A DNA stretch of 64,000 nt from Scatolibacter rhodanostii (GCF_900197595.1 NZ_FZLO01000001.1:868001-932000), one strand, 5' to 3'. Numbered from the stretch's first letter, positions 27,274 through 36,372 are shown. The notes: generated by a model not told the origin, from the letters alone. A program made the numbers and translations.

Positions 27274-28491
27274 ATGGAAAACTGGACTAAAATTACAATG
27301 AAAACACCGCTCGTTGAAATGGACGGAGATGAAATGACCCGCATCATCTGGAAGATGATTAAGGACATTCTGCTGACTCCTTATGTTGATTTAAATACCG
27401 AATATTATGACCTCGGTCTTGAACATCGTGATGCTACCAACGACCAAGTAACTATCGATTCTGCACTGGCAACAAAGAAATACGGCGTTGCTGTTAAATG
27501 CGCTACTATCACAGCAAACGCAGAACGTGTTACAGAATATAATCTAAAAGAAATGTGGAAATCTCCCAACGGTACTATTCGTGCTATTCTTGACGGAACC
27601 GTTTTCCGTACCCCGATTCTTGTAAAAGGAATTACTCCTTTCATTCCTAGCTGGACAAAACCAATTACCATTGCCAGACACGCTTACGGCGATGTTTATA
27701 AAAACGTGGAAGCAACTGTTCCTGCCGGAGCAAAAGCAGAACTACTCATCACTAAAGAAGATGGCAGCGAAGAAAAGATTTTGATTCATGAATACAAGGG
27801 TGCCGGTGTTTTACAGGGACTTCACAATTTAGATGACAGCATTGAAAGCTTTGCTCATGCTTGTTTCCAATATGCATTGGATTTAAAGCAAGATTTATGG
27901 TTTGCCACAAAAGATACAATCTCCAAAAAATATGATCATCGCTTTAAAGACATTTTTCAAGAAATTTATGACCGTGATTATAAAGAGAAGTTCGAGACTG
28001 CCGGCATTGAGTATTTTTATACACTCATTGATGATGCAGTCGCTAGAGTGGTCCGCAGCGAAGGTGGCTATATTTGGGCCTGCAAGAACTATGACGGCGA
28101 TGTCATGAGTGACATGGTTGCCACAGCATTCGGCAGCCTTGCGATGATGACTTCTGTATTGGTTTCGCCTGAAGGCTTCTATGAATATGAAGCTGCACAC
28201 GGCACTGTTCAACGTCATTATTACAAACACCTCAAAGGCGGCTCTACCTCTACCAACTCCATTGCAACTCTGTTTGCGTGGACCGGTGCTCTGCGCAAGA
28301 GAGGCGAGCTAGACGATAACCAATCTTTGGTTGACTTTGCTAACAAGCTTGAAAAAGCTTCTATCGACACCATCGAAAATGGCATTATGACAGGCGATTT
28401 GGCTTCTATGTCAAATCTGCCCAATGCAAAAACTGTAGGTACAGAAGAATTTTTGCTGGCTGTGCGTGACACGTTAGAAACTCTTTTATAA
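27274..28491 (+). CDS. icd: NADP-dependent isocitrate dehydrogenase, eukaryote-like type
   Basis: Oxidative decarboxylation of isocitrate to 2-oxoglutarate with NADP. The N-terminus [17 protein letters not shown] and the [29 protein letters not shown] and [10 protein letters not shown] segments are those of the homodimeric type II family found in mitochondria and some bacteria, not the E. coli type. 405 residues. The ATG at 27274 follows GAAAGGA by 11 bases; the ATG at 27262 directly abuts that site. 50 bp after aconitase and 35 bp before rex, so the three genes look like one operon. Confidence 0.94.
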   Translation: MENWTKITMKTPLVEMDGDEMTRIIWKMIKDILLTPYVDLNTEYYDLGLEHRDATNDQVTIDSALATKKYGVAVKCATITANAERVTEYNLKEMWKSPNGTIRAILDGTVFRTPILVKGITPFIPSWTKPITIARHAYGDVYKNVEATVPAGAKAELLITKEDGSEEKILIHEYKGAGVLQGLHNLDDSIESFAHACFQYALDLKQDLWFATKDTISKKYDHRFKDIFQEIYDRDYKEKFETAGIEYFYTLIDDAVARVVRSEGGYIWACKNYDGDVMSDMVATAFGSLAMMTSVLVSPEGFYEYEAAHGTVQRHYYKHLKGGSTSTNSIATLFAWTGALRKRGELDDNQSLVDFANKLEKASIDTIENGIMTGDLASMSNLPNAKTVGTEEFLLAVRDTLETLL

Positions 28492-28526
28492 TCACATTGA
28501 TATTAAGAGAATAAGGAAGGTATGAC

Positions 28527-29168
28527 ATGCAAAAAAGAGAAAACATTTCAATGTCTGTAATCCGCAGACTGCCCCGCTATTATCGGTTTTTGAATGAACT
28601 GCAAAGAGCTGGCATCTCAAAAATTTCTTCTAAGGATTTATCCGAAAAAATGGGATTAACGGCTTCGCAAATCAGACAAGATTTCAACTGTTTCGGCGGA
28701 TTTGGGCAGCAGGGATATGGCTATAATATTTCTCACCTGTGCGATGAAATTGCTACTATTCTGGGCATTACCAAAATGCATAAATGCATTTTAATCGGTG
28801 CCGGAAACCTTGGGCGCTCCGTTGCCGCACACGTTCCTTTCCAATCACTCGGTTTTGAACTTATCGGCATTTTTGATAACAAAGAAAAGCTTTTTGGTGA
28901 AAAGATCCGTGATTATACGATTCTTCCGGAAGATCAAATGCTTAGTTTTGTAGAAAGAGAAAAACCGGCAATGGCCATTTTATGCGTACCTCGTGAGCCT
29001 ACTGAAAAAATTGTAGAGTCTTTACATTCTCTTGGCGTTCATGCCTTTTGGAATTTTAGTCATTATGATATCAGCATCAACTACCCGGATACGATTGTCG
29101 AGAATGTTCATTTGAACGATAGTATGATGACACTCTGCTATAAACTCTCCGACTATTCTGCAACTTAA
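28527..29168 (+). CDS. rex: Redox-sensing transcriptional repressor Rex
   Basis: Dimeric repressor that leaves DNA when the NADH/NAD+ ratio rises. It has a winged-helix N-terminus (about residues 1-75) with the ASQIRQDFNCFGGFGQQGYG signature. A Rossmann NADH domain starts ILIGAGNLGRSVA near residue 91, and a C-terminal domain-swap helix follows. 213 residues is the family length. AAGGAAGG precedes the ATG. Its place at the end of the aconitase-isocitrate dehydrogenase cluster suggests that it reads the redox effect of that branch or controls it. The usual Rex targets (adhE, bcd, ldh) are not in this window. Confidence 0.95.
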   Translation: MQKRENISMSVIRRLPRYYRFLNELQRAGISKISSKDLSEKMGLTASQIRQDFNCFGGFGQQGYGYNISHLCDEIATILGITKMHKCILIGAGNLGRSVAAHVPFQSLGFELIGIFDNKEKLFGEKIRDYTILPEDQMLSFVEREKPAMAILCVPREPTEKIVESLHSLGVHAFWNFSHYDISINYPDTIVENVHLNDSMMTLCYKLSDYSAT

Positions 29169-29181
29169 CTGCGCTTTCTTT

Positions 29182-29215
29182 AAAAGAGCCACGGAAAATA
29201 TCCCGTGACTCTTTT
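29182..29215 (+). terminator. rex terminator
   Basis: AAAAGAGCCACGG and CCGTGACTCTTTT form a 12-bp stem with one mismatch, ending in TTTTATTT, 14 bp after the rex stop. Confidence 0.75.
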
Positions 29216-29234
29216 ATTTGTGTTCTATAGCAAC

Positions 29235-29266
29235 AAAAAAGACGTCTGCATTTACAGGCGCCTTTT
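29235..29266 (-). terminator. spoIIID terminator
   Basis: GGCGCCTG and CAGACGTC arms (one mismatch, one wobble) around a 6-base loop, followed on the minus strand by six T. It lies about 30 bp after the spoIIID stop. Confidence 0.7.
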
Positions 29267-29297
29267 CCGAAAGATATCGGAGGTCTGCATAATGATT

Positions 29298-29546
29298 TCA
29301 TTTCATAGACTCATATTTCTTCTTAGTCGCCATCCCTCCTCGAATGTGACGTTGAGCCTTATTAAGATCCAGTATGTCTTTTACATCACGATAAAGACTG
29401 CTGTTAATACTTTTCAGCCTTTGTGAAACATCCTTATGTACGGTGCTTTTGCTTACCCCAAATTGCTTGGCAGCACGTCTAACAGTCGATTTATTTTCTA
29501 CAATATACTCGCCTAGACGTGTCGCTCTGTCATCGATCAGATTCAC
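29298..29546 (-). CDS. spoIIID: Sporulation transcription factor SpoIIID
   Basis: Small DNA-binding regulator of mother-cell genes acting between sigma-E and sigma-K. The helix-turn-helix AAKQFGVSKSTVHKDVSQRL is almost invariant in the family. The C-terminal basic helix HIRGGMATKKKYE also matches. The start is GTG at 29546, with GGGGGAG 8 bases before it; this gives 82 residues beginning (M)NLIDDRATRLGEYIVEN, which aligns with known SpoIIID. The longer frame to 29618 adds residues not seen in the family. It lies 24 kb from sigK, so the genes are linked only by function. Confidence 0.93.
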   Translation of the reverse strand: MNLIDDRATRLGEYIVENKSTVRRAAKQFGVSKSTVHKDVSQRLKSINSSLYRDVKDILDLNKAQRHIRGGMATKKKYESMK

Positions 29547-29798
29547 AATTAACACTCCCCCAAACACAGAAACACAAGTCTGCCATTGACGGCAGAAAAT
29601 AGCATTAAGGCATTCCATGTTCTCTTAAGTTATGTGTTAATGTATATGTCAAAATGAGAACATTTAGTACAGGTAGAAACTCTTTGTAGATTTCAAAGAT
29701 TATTTCTGCCTATTTTTTTGCAAGAATCACTATTCCTAACAAGAAAGAAAGGAAAATAGATATAGGAACCTATCCTTCAAGGGTTATCTTTAATTTCT

Positions 29799-29858
29799 TG
29801 TTAAATATAAATATAATTTTTATTTAACATTGACACTGTTTTATATATGCAGTAGAAT
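29799..29858 (+). promoter_or_regulatory. Promoter of the PhnP-like hydrolase with adjacent inverted repeat
   Basis: TTGACA (29830-29835) and TAGAAT (29853-29858) with a 17-bp spacer. Directly upstream, TGTTAAAT (29799-29806) and ATTTAACA (29822-29829) form an 8-bp inverted repeat with a 15-base spacer, a possible operator. Otherwise the 342-bp gap 29547-29888 holds only the spoIIID upstream region, where no clear promoter was recognised. Confidence 0.65.
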
Positions 29859-29888
29859 TTAAGTATCTTGCTGGAGAGGAGCTTTTGC

Positions 29889-30722
29889 ATGAATATTAAA
29901 TACTTAGGAACTGCCGCAGCAGAAGGCTGGCCAGGCATTTTCTGTCATTGTGAGGCCTGTGAAAAGGCCCGAAAACTAGGAGGAAAAAACATTCGCAGCC
30001 GTTCTCAAAGTTTGGTGGATGATTGCTTATTGATTGACTACCCCCCCGACGGTTACTGGCACATGATTCGCAATAATCTATCTTTTGGAAAAATAGCTAC
30101 ACTTCTTGTGACTCATTCACATCAAGACCATTTTTATCCTCTTGATTTGATACTGCGTGCCGAACCTTATTGCTATAAATTGCCAACACCTTTGCTAACA
30201 ATTTATGGCAACCGCCATGTTGAAGAAGAATATCACCATGCCTTAAAAGAAGTCGACTGCAACGGAATTGCACAATCACTTCATTTTCAAAGAATTGAAC
30301 CTTTTAAATCTTTTACGATTTCTGAGGGATATACCATAACACCGCTTTTAGCAAATCATGGAAGTGCTGAAGAAGACTGCTTGATTTACCTGATTGAAAA
30401 AGACGGAAAAACACTTTTTTATGCTAACGATTCAGGGCTTTATCCTGAAGCTACTTGGGAATACTTAAGAGGTAGACATCTCGATTTGATAAGCTTTGAC
30501 TGCACAGGAGTTATTGCTTCTGCTGGAAGCACTCACATGAATTTAGAAACCAATCGTGTTGCCAAAAAAAGACTGATTGAGCTTGGCTGCGCCGATGAAC
30601 ATACCACTTTTGTTATCAATCACTTTTCTCATAATGGAATTCTCATGCACGATGAGATTTTAGATGCTACAAAAGAAGATGCTTTTCTTGTTAGCTATGA
30701 TGGTTTTTCGGTCGACTTCTAA
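29889..30722 (+). CDS. PhnP-like metallo-beta-lactamase-fold hydrolase
   Basis: Cytoplasmic metallo-hydrolase of 277 residues. It has the N-terminal FCHCEACEKAR cysteine motif that resembles the structural zinc site of PhnP phosphodiesterases. The core motif THSHQDHF (near residue 76) lies in the metallo-beta-lactamase fold, with LLANHGSAEED and the terminal VINHFSHNG as later metal ligands. PhnP acts on cyclic phosphoribosyl phosphates; the substrate here is not known because no phn genes are adjacent. The ATG at 29889 follows GGAGAGGA by 8 bases. Single gene. Confidence 0.8.
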   Translation: MNIKYLGTAAAEGWPGIFCHCEACEKARKLGGKNIRSRSQSLVDDCLLIDYPPDGYWHMIRNNLSFGKIATLLVTHSHQDHFYPLDLILRAEPYCYKLPTPLLTIYGNRHVEEEYHHALKEVDCNGIAQSLHFQRIEPFKSFTISEGYTITPLLANHGSAEEDCLIYLIEKDGKTLFYANDSGLYPEATWEYLRGRHLDLISFDCTGVIASAGSTHMNLETNRVAKKRLIELGCADEHTTFVINHFSHNGILMHDEILDATKEDAFLVSYDGFSVDF

Positions 30723-30811
30723 TTCTATGTCTATTCAAAAGATTTAATGAGAATAATTTCTTATTTAACAGCCAACATTTTACGGTGGGTAAATATCACT
30801 CAATAACAAAC

Positions 30812-30847
30812 AAAAAGAACCCTACTCTTACACTAGAGTAGGGTTCT
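30812..30847. terminator. Terminator of the spoIIA operon, overlapping the sigF stop
   Basis: A perfect 13-bp hairpin (AGAACCCTACTCT arm, 6-base loop) is followed by TTTTTG on the minus strand. The hairpin includes the sigF stop codon. It can also stop the convergent transcript of the PhnP-like gene. Confidence 0.85.
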
Positions 30848-31495
30848 CATATAAATCAGTAGTTTTTTCTCTTTTCGGCTAACTTGTACTTGAGTCATAT
30901 CAAGCAGGTTTGCCGTTTCTTGTTGCGTCTTATTTTGAAAATACCGATATTTTAACAGTAGCCGGTCTTTCTCTTCCAATGTCTCTAAAATTTGGTACAA
31001 TGTCATTCGTTCTGTCATTTGTTCTTCAGGTGCTTCTACGGGAATTTGAATTTCTCCGCTTTCTTCTCCACCAGTGAGAGAAATCGGCGTGACCGAAGCG
31101 CCCAAAGCCATGGCTGCTTTTTCGGTGCTAATACCCAGCTTTTCGGCAATTTCAGAAACAGTGGGCATAACGCCTGTTTCTTCACGCATAGAATCGGCTT
31201 GCTGATGTACTTTTCGAGCAAGTTCTCTTACACTTCTCGAAACTTTAACAGCTCCGCCTTCACGGAATAATCCTTTCATCTCCCCTAAAATCACAGGAAC
31301 CGCATAGGTGGAGAATTTAAATCCTTTTTCAGAGTCAAAGTTATCCGCTGCTTTTATCAGCCCTACACAGCCGGCTTGAAAAATATCGTCATATTCTAAG
31401 CCGCGCCCCATAAATCTCTTCGCACACAAATGCACAAGTCCGATATTCTCTTCTACTCTATTTCCAGAATCCGTTCTCATTGTATTATCCCGCAT
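30833..31495 (-). CDS. sigF: RNA polymerase sigma factor SigF (forespore)
   Basis: First compartment-specific sporulation sigma factor, held inactive by SpoIIAB. Region 2 reads EYDDIFQAGCVGLIKAADNF with RFSTYAVP-like FSTYAVPVILGEM. Region 3 has KVSRSVRELARKV, and the region 4 helix-turn-helix ends MTQVQVSRKEKKLL. 220 residues. The N-terminus is short: it starts almost at the conserved NIGLVHLCAKRF, without the roughly 30 residues before it in B. subtilis SigF. The ATG at 31495 directly follows the spoIIAB stop; ATG 31480, with GGGA in front, is an alternative start. Last gene of the spoIIA operon. Confidence 0.94.
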   Translation of the reverse strand: MRDNTMRTDSGNRVEENIGLVHLCAKRFMGRGLEYDDIFQAGCVGLIKAADNFDSEKGFKFSTYAVPVILGEMKGLFREGGAVKVSRSVRELARKVHQQADSMREETGVMPTVSEIAEKLGISTEKAAMALGASVTPISLTGGEESGEIQIPVEAPEEQMTERMTLYQILETLEEKDRLLLKYRYFQNKTQQETANLLDMTQVQVSRKEKKLLIYMRTLL

Positions 31496-31930
31496 CTATT
31501 CTTTTTTAGCAAAGAACTTTGTCAGCGTAACACTTGTCCCGCGACCTTCTTTTGAGCTCACCTTTACGCCGTCACAAAAGCTTTGCATAACAGCAAAACC
31601 AAGTCCGGCACGTTCGTCTCCTCCCGTAGTGAAAAGTGGCTCCATAGCTTGCTTAATATCAGGGATTCCACATCCTCGATCTCTTACACGCACGACCGCT
31701 CTGCCATTTTCAAAAATCTTGATGGTTATGTAGACGGTGCCGATTGTATCACGATAACCATGAACAACGGCATTGGTCACTGCTTCTGAAACAGCTGTCT
31801 TAATGTCTGTCAAATCGGCAACTGTTGGATCAAGCTGTGCTAAAAAAGAAGAAACCACCGCTCGTGCAAAACCTTCATTCACCGAGTTGGAAGGAAAATT
31901 AATCTCCGCTTTATTCACCGGTTTCAACAT
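31496..31930 (-). CDS. spoIIAB: Anti-sigma F factor SpoIIAB (serine kinase)
   Basis: Binds SigF and phosphorylates SpoIIAA. It is a GHKL-type ATPase: the N-box AVSEAVTNAVVHGY, the G1 box RDRGCGIPDI and the G2 box DERAGLGFAVMQ are intact. 145 residues from the ATG at 31930, which has AAGGAGG 9 bases before it; a longer frame would run into spoIIAA. It starts one base after the spoIIAA stop and ends directly before sigF, the classic tight operon. Confidence 0.95.
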   Translation of the reverse strand: MLKPVNKAEINFPSNSVNEGFARAVVSSFLAQLDPTVADLTDIKTAVSEAVTNAVVHGYRDTIGTVYITIKIFENGRAVVRVRDRGCGIPDIKQAMEPLFTTGGDERAGLGFAVMQSFCDGVKVSSKEGRGTSVTLTKFFAKKE

Positions 31931-31931
31931 T

Positions 31932-32249
31932 TCAGCCAACCTCCTTTTCGATGACCGCCACCGACCCAATGCCGGAAAGCTCAACCATCTTATTTAAACT
32001 GCCCGTAAGCCCTGAAACAACAACATGTCCTTTCCAAAGTTTATAGAGCTTTACACGCCCTAAAATGAGCCCAATCCCAGAGCTATCCATAAAAGGAACT
32101 TCTGAAAAATCTATTTTTAGGCAATAGGGCTTTAATTTTTGAGAAGTTTCATCTATACTTTCTCTGATTTCTGCTGCTGAATGGTGATCTACTTCTCCAT
32201 TCACTTTTGCCGTCAAGACCCCTTCTTTATATAAAAGGCGCACATTCAT
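31932..32249 (-). CDS. spoIIAA: Anti-anti-sigma F factor SpoIIAA
   Basis: STAS-domain partner switch of SigF control. The phosphorylated serine lies in FMDSSGIGLILGR (near residues 55-67). The N-terminus LYKEGVLTAKVNGEVDHHSA is typical. 105 residues. GAAAGGATG precedes the ATG. First gene of spoIIAA-spoIIAB-sigF; it follows folC by 103 bp, a space where I could not identify a clean sigma-H promoter. Confidence 0.95.
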   Translation of the reverse strand: MNVRLLYKEGVLTAKVNGEVDHHSAAEIRESIDETSQKLKPYCLKIDFSEVPFMDSSGIGLILGRVKLYKLWKGHVVVSGLTGSLNKMVELSGIGSVAVIEKEVG

Positions 32250-32351
32250 TTTTGTTACATCCTTTCTTCATTCAGTAGGCGCTCTCAGGCTTGAAACCGG
32301 CACCTTGTGTTTATTGTATAAAGAGAAGGTTAAATTTTTTGCAGAAGCTTG

Positions 32352-33650
32352 TCACTTTTCTAAATTTTTATTAAAATGATTCAATATTGTAGTCCGAACC
32401 TCTCCAGCAAGATAAAAAGAGCCGCAAATAATAATTGCCGAACCATTTTGCCAGTCTCTAAAAGCCTCCTGCAGTGCCTCTTGCTGGCTCTCGGCAGCCA
32501 AAATATCTTTACACCACACTTGCGCTTCTCTCTTTAATTCATCTGGTTTTTGCGCACGAGGCATGGCAGCTGACGTCATAATCATTTTATCAAAAAGAGG
32601 GGCCAAAATCCCTAGCGCAGCCTTGCTGTCTTTATCTTTCATCATGCCAAACACGGCGGTACGTTTTTGTGTTTTTGGTAGCTGTAAAATTACTTCTTTT
32701 AGTGCTTTTGCAAAGCCGACATTATGACCGCCATCCAACAAAATCAATGGTTTACGAGCCAAAATCTCCATTCTGGCGGGGATAAAAGCTTTGCTGAATC
32801 CTTGCAGAATTTGTTCGTCTGTCAAGGCAAATCCACTTTTTTTCAGAATTTGCAATGCTTCGTAGGCTGTTACAGCATTATGCACCTGATGTTTGCCCAT
32901 AAACGGTGTAAATAGGGCTTTGTTGCGATAGATAAAATGAGTTCCAAAAATTTCTTCTTTTTCAATTTGCAAAGTTGACAAATCGGGAATCGTCAGCCGG
33001 GCGTTTCTTTCTAGGCAAGCTGTTTCTATCACCCCTACCGCTTCATTTTCTTGCAGCGGGTAAAGTACGACTTCTCCCCTTGGCTTAATAATACCCGCCT
33101 TTTCAAATGCAATTTTAGGGATGGTGTCACCTAGCATTTCTGTATGATCTTTGGAAATTGAAGTGATGACAGCTACTTCAGGCTTCTGAATGACATTGGT
33201 GGCATCAAAACGTCCGCCAATACCCACTTCAAGCACAACGATATCACATTTTTGCGCCAAAAACCACTCAAACGCTACTGCTGTAATAAACTCAAATTGA
33301 CCGATTGTGTCTCCGTTTGTGCGCATTTCTTCTGCAATAGGAGCAATTTTTTCCACGATTTCTGTCAGCTCATTTTTCGGAATCATTTCATCGCCAATTT
33401 GAAAGCGTTCTCGAAAGTCAATGACATAAGGTGACGTATAAAGTCCCACCTTCAAGCCGCTTTCTGTTAGTGCTGAGGCAATCAGTGTACAGGTTGTTCC
33501 TTTTCCGTTTGTACCGCCAACATGAACAAAGCGCAGTTTGTCCTGTGGATTCCCTAGTTTTGCAAGCAATTTATAGATACGATCAAGAGCAGGTTCTTTT
33601 CCCACCCTGATTTGGCTGTTAATGATTTCGAGTGCCTGTTCGTACGTCAT
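32352..33650 (-). CDS. folC: Bifunctional folylpolyglutamate synthase/dihydrofolate synthase
   Basis: Adds glutamate to dihydropteroate and to folates. The P-loop HVGGTNGKGTTCT lies near residue 43 and the folate-site TSPYVIDFRERF near residue 71. The Mur-ligase-type fold continues with ITSISKDHTEMLGDT and the C-terminal LLDGGHNVGFAKAL. 432 residues from the ATG at 33650, with GGAGG upstream. Placed between valS and the spoIIA operon; the valS-folC order is common in Firmicutes. Confidence 0.94.
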   Translation of the reverse strand: MTYEQALEIINSQIRVGKEPALDRIYKLLAKLGNPQDKLRFVHVGGTNGKGTTCTLIASALTESGLKVGLYTSPYVIDFRERFQIGDEMIPKNELTEIVEKIAPIAEEMRTNGDTIGQFEFITAVAFEWFLAQKCDIVVLEVGIGGRFDATNVIQKPEVAVITSISKDHTEMLGDTIPKIAFEKAGIIKPRGEVVLYPLQENEAVGVIETACLERNARLTIPDLSTLQIEKEEIFGTHFIYRNKALFTPFMGKHQVHNAVTAYEALQILKKSGFALTDEQILQGFSKAFIPARMEILARKPLILLDGGHNVGFAKALKEVILQLPKTQKRTAVFGMMKDKDSKAALGILAPLFDKMIMTSAAMPRAQKPDELKREAQVWCKDILAAESQQEALQEAFRDWQNGSAIIICGSFYLAGEVRTTILNHFNKNLEK

Positions 33651-33668
33651 ACTGCCTCCATTTTTAAA

Positions 33669-33698
33669 GAAGGTCACCGGATTTTTCCAGTGACCTTC
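33669..33698 (-). terminator. Hairpin between valS and folC
   Basis: GAAGGTCAC and GTGACCTTC arms form a stem of about 12 bp. On the minus strand only TTT follows before A-rich DNA, so it may reduce rather than end read-through from valS into folC. Confidence 0.6.
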
Positions 33699-33709
33699 CC
33701 TTTTTACTT

Positions 33710-36337
33710 TTACTGAAAAGCTTTGAGCGATTCTTCAATCATTCTTATTTTTTCTGTTAGCTTTTCTCCGTTCTGTCTGACACCGTCTACCACATTCTGC
33801 GGTGCTTTTGACATGAACGTATCGTTTTTTAGCTTTACATTCACATTATCAAGCTGCTTTTGTGCGCCCTCTAACTCTTTGGTAAGTCTTGCTATTTCTG
33901 CTTGCTTATCAATCAGCTCGTCCATTGGCAGATAACCTTTACAAGCATTGGTAACCACTGCTACTGCTCCGTCCATTGGCTCAACTTTGTCACTAATTGT
34001 GACCTCGGTGCAGTAAGCCAAACGAGCAATAGACTCTTTGAGTGCTTCAAAAACCGTACCGTCTGCTGTTTCAATCAGCAAGCTTGCTTTCTTTGACGGC
34101 GGAACATTCATCTCACTTCTTCTGGTACGAACAGCCGTAATCAACTCCATGACTTTCGCCATGTCTCCAGCTTCTGCTGTGAAGTTCAGCTTTTCATCAT
34201 ACACAGGCCACTCGGCAACAATCAGTGCTTCGCCATCATGCGGCAGACTCTGCCAAATTTCCTCGGTGATAAATGGCATAAATGGGTGCAAAAGCTTCAG
34301 AATATGGCTCATTACCCAAGTCAGAACATGACGAGTATTATTCGCCACTGCTTCGTCTTCACCGTTCATACGGATTTTAGCCAGCTCAATATACCAATCA
34401 CAGAACTCGTCCCAAACAAAGTCATACAGCTTTGCCGCCGCAATACCAAGCTCATACTTGTCCATGTTGTCTGTCATATCTTTGGTGACTTCATTAAAGC
34501 GGTGCAAAATCCATTTATCCTCGGTTGTCAACGATTCAGGTAGCTTGCAGGCAACATCTTTATCGTCAATATTCATATGAATAAAACGAGCAGCATTCCA
34601 AATTTTATTGGCAAAATTGCGGTTTGCTTCCACTTTTTCTTCACGATAGCGCATATCATTGCCGGGGCTGTTGCCGGTAATCAAAGCCAACCGCAGCGCA
34701 TCTGCACCGTATTGGTCAATGACTTCTACAGGGTCAATCCCATTGCCCAAAGATTTACTCATTTTGCGACCTTGCGCATCACGAATCAAGCCATGGAACA
34801 TAACAGTCTTAAACGGAATTTCGCCCATATGCTCAAGACCGGAGAAAACCATTCTGGCAACCCAGAAGAAAATAATATCATAACCTGTGACAAGTGTATT
34901 GGTTGGGTAGAAATATTTCAGTTCTTCTGTATTATTCGGCCAGCCAAGTGTTGAGAAAGGCCAAAGTGCAGAAGAGAACCAAGTATCAAGCGTATCTTCG
35001 TCTTGATGAAGATGTGTGCTGCCGCATTTCGGGCATTTTGCTACGGACCCTTCAGACACAATGGTTTCGCCGCAGTCGTGACAATACCATGCCGGAATAC
35101 GATGTCCCCACCAAAGTTGACGAGAAATACACCAGTCCTTGATATTTTCCATCCAGTTATAATAGATTTTTTCCATTCTTTCCGGAATAAACTCTATTTC
35201 TTTATTGCGAATAACTTCAATGGCTGGCTTCGCTAGTTCTTCCATTTTCATGAACCACTGGGTTGAAACTCTTGGCTCAATCACGGTTTTACAACGGCTG
35301 CAAGTACCGACATTATGCTTAATCGGCTCGATTTTAATGAGGAAACCACCCTCGTCTAAATCCTTGACAATTTGCTTTCTGGCGTCTTGTGCCGTCATGC
35401 CCTCATATTTGCCGCCATTTTCATTGATAACAGCTGTTTCTGTCATCACGTTGATGACTTCAAGACTATGACGCTTGCCGACCTCAAAGTCGTTCGGATC
35501 ATGGGCAGGTGTAATTTTCACCACACCAGTTCCGAAATCCATTTCAACGTATTCATCGGCAATAATAGGAATTTCTTTGCCCACAAGCGGCAATGTGACG
35601 GTTTTGCCAACCATATCTTTGTAGCGTTCATCCTCGGGATGAACAGCAACGGCCGTATCTCCTAGCATCGTTTCAGGACGAGTGGTAGCAAGCTCAATAT
35701 AGCCACTGCCATCTGTCAGCGGATAGCGCAAATGCCAGAAGGAGCCCTCTTTCTCTTCAAAATCCACTTCGGCATCAGAAATAGCTGTTTTACAGCTAGG
35801 ACACCAGTTGATGATACGCTCACCACGATAGATTTTGCCCTCGTTATAGAGCTTGACAAAAACATGGCGCACAGCATCACTACAGCCTTCATCCATGGTG
35901 AAGCGCAGTCTGTCCCAATCACAAGAAGAACCCAAAAGCTTGAGCTGCTCAACAATTCTGTTTCCGTATGTCTCTTTCCACTGCCATGCTCTCTCTAAAA
36001 AAGCATCTCTTCCGATTTCTTCTTTAGTAATGCCTTCGGCACGCATAGCTTCTACAATTTTAGCTTCTGTAGCAATAGAGGCATGGTCGGTTCCCGGCAA
36101 CCAAAGTGCAGAATATCCTTGCATTCTTTTCCAGCGAGTCAATATATCCTGCACGGTTTCGTCATAGGCATGTCCCAAGTGCAGTTGACCTGTAATATTT
36201 GGCGGTGGAATGACAATGGAAAATGGCGGTTTTTTAGCATCTACCTCTGCATGAAAATAACCACCCTGCATCCAAAAATCATAAATTCGTTGTTCCACCT
36301 CTTGAGGCTCATAGGCCTTGGCAAGTTCCGTGTTCAA
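33710..36337 (-). CDS. valS: Valyl-tRNA synthetase
   Basis: Class I aminoacyl-tRNA synthetase. The HIGH motif reads PPNITGQLHLGHA near residue 47, and KMSKS reads GRKMSKSLGN near residue 525. The editing (CP1) domain lies between them, with TTRPETMLGDTA. A CxxC zinc site (CHDCGETI...CPKCGS) is near residue 415-435. A C-terminal coiled-coil arm ends the 875 residues. The start is TTG at 36337 with GGAGGG upstream. No T-box is present; instead there is a 14-bp palindrome in the leader. Confidence 0.96.
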   Translation of the reverse strand: MNTELAKAYEPQEVEQRIYDFWMQGGYFHAEVDAKKPPFSIVIPPPNITGQLHLGHAYDETVQDILTRWKRMQGYSALWLPGTDHASIATEAKIVEAMRAEGITKEEIGRDAFLERAWQWKETYGNRIVEQLKLLGSSCDWDRLRFTMDEGCSDAVRHVFVKLYNEGKIYRGERIINWCPSCKTAISDAEVDFEEKEGSFWHLRYPLTDGSGYIELATTRPETMLGDTAVAVHPEDERYKDMVGKTVTLPLVGKEIPIIADEYVEMDFGTGVVKITPAHDPNDFEVGKRHSLEVINVMTETAVINENGGKYEGMTAQDARKQIVKDLDEGGFLIKIEPIKHNVGTCSRCKTVIEPRVSTQWFMKMEELAKPAIEVIRNKEIEFIPERMEKIYYNWMENIKDWCISRQLWWGHRIPAWYCHDCGETIVSEGSVAKCPKCGSTHLHQDEDTLDTWFSSALWPFSTLGWPNNTEELKYFYPTNTLVTGYDIIFFWVARMVFSGLEHMGEIPFKTVMFHGLIRDAQGRKMSKSLGNGIDPVEVIDQYGADALRLALITGNSPGNDMRYREEKVEANRNFANKIWNAARFIHMNIDDKDVACKLPESLTTEDKWILHRFNEVTKDMTDNMDKYELGIAAAKLYDFVWDEFCDWYIELAKIRMNGEDEAVANNTRHVLTWVMSHILKLLHPFMPFITEEIWQSLPHDGEALIVAEWPVYDEKLNFTAEAGDMAKVMELITAVRTRRSEMNVPPSKKASLLIETADGTVFEALKESIARLAYCTEVTISDKVEPMDGAVAVVTNACKGYLPMDELIDKQAEIARLTKELEGAQKQLDNVNVKLKNDTFMSKAPQNVVDGVRQNGEKLTEKIRMIEESLKAFQ

Positions 36338-36358
36338 TCGTTTCCCTCCATATTCTAA

Positions 36359-36372
36359 ACGTTTGCAAACGT
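36359..36372. promoter_or_regulatory. Perfect palindrome in the valS leader
   Basis: ACGTTTGCAAACGT, a perfect 14-bp palindrome, lies between the predicted valS transcription start and the ribosome site. This is a position suited to an operator. No protein is assigned. Confidence 0.45.
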
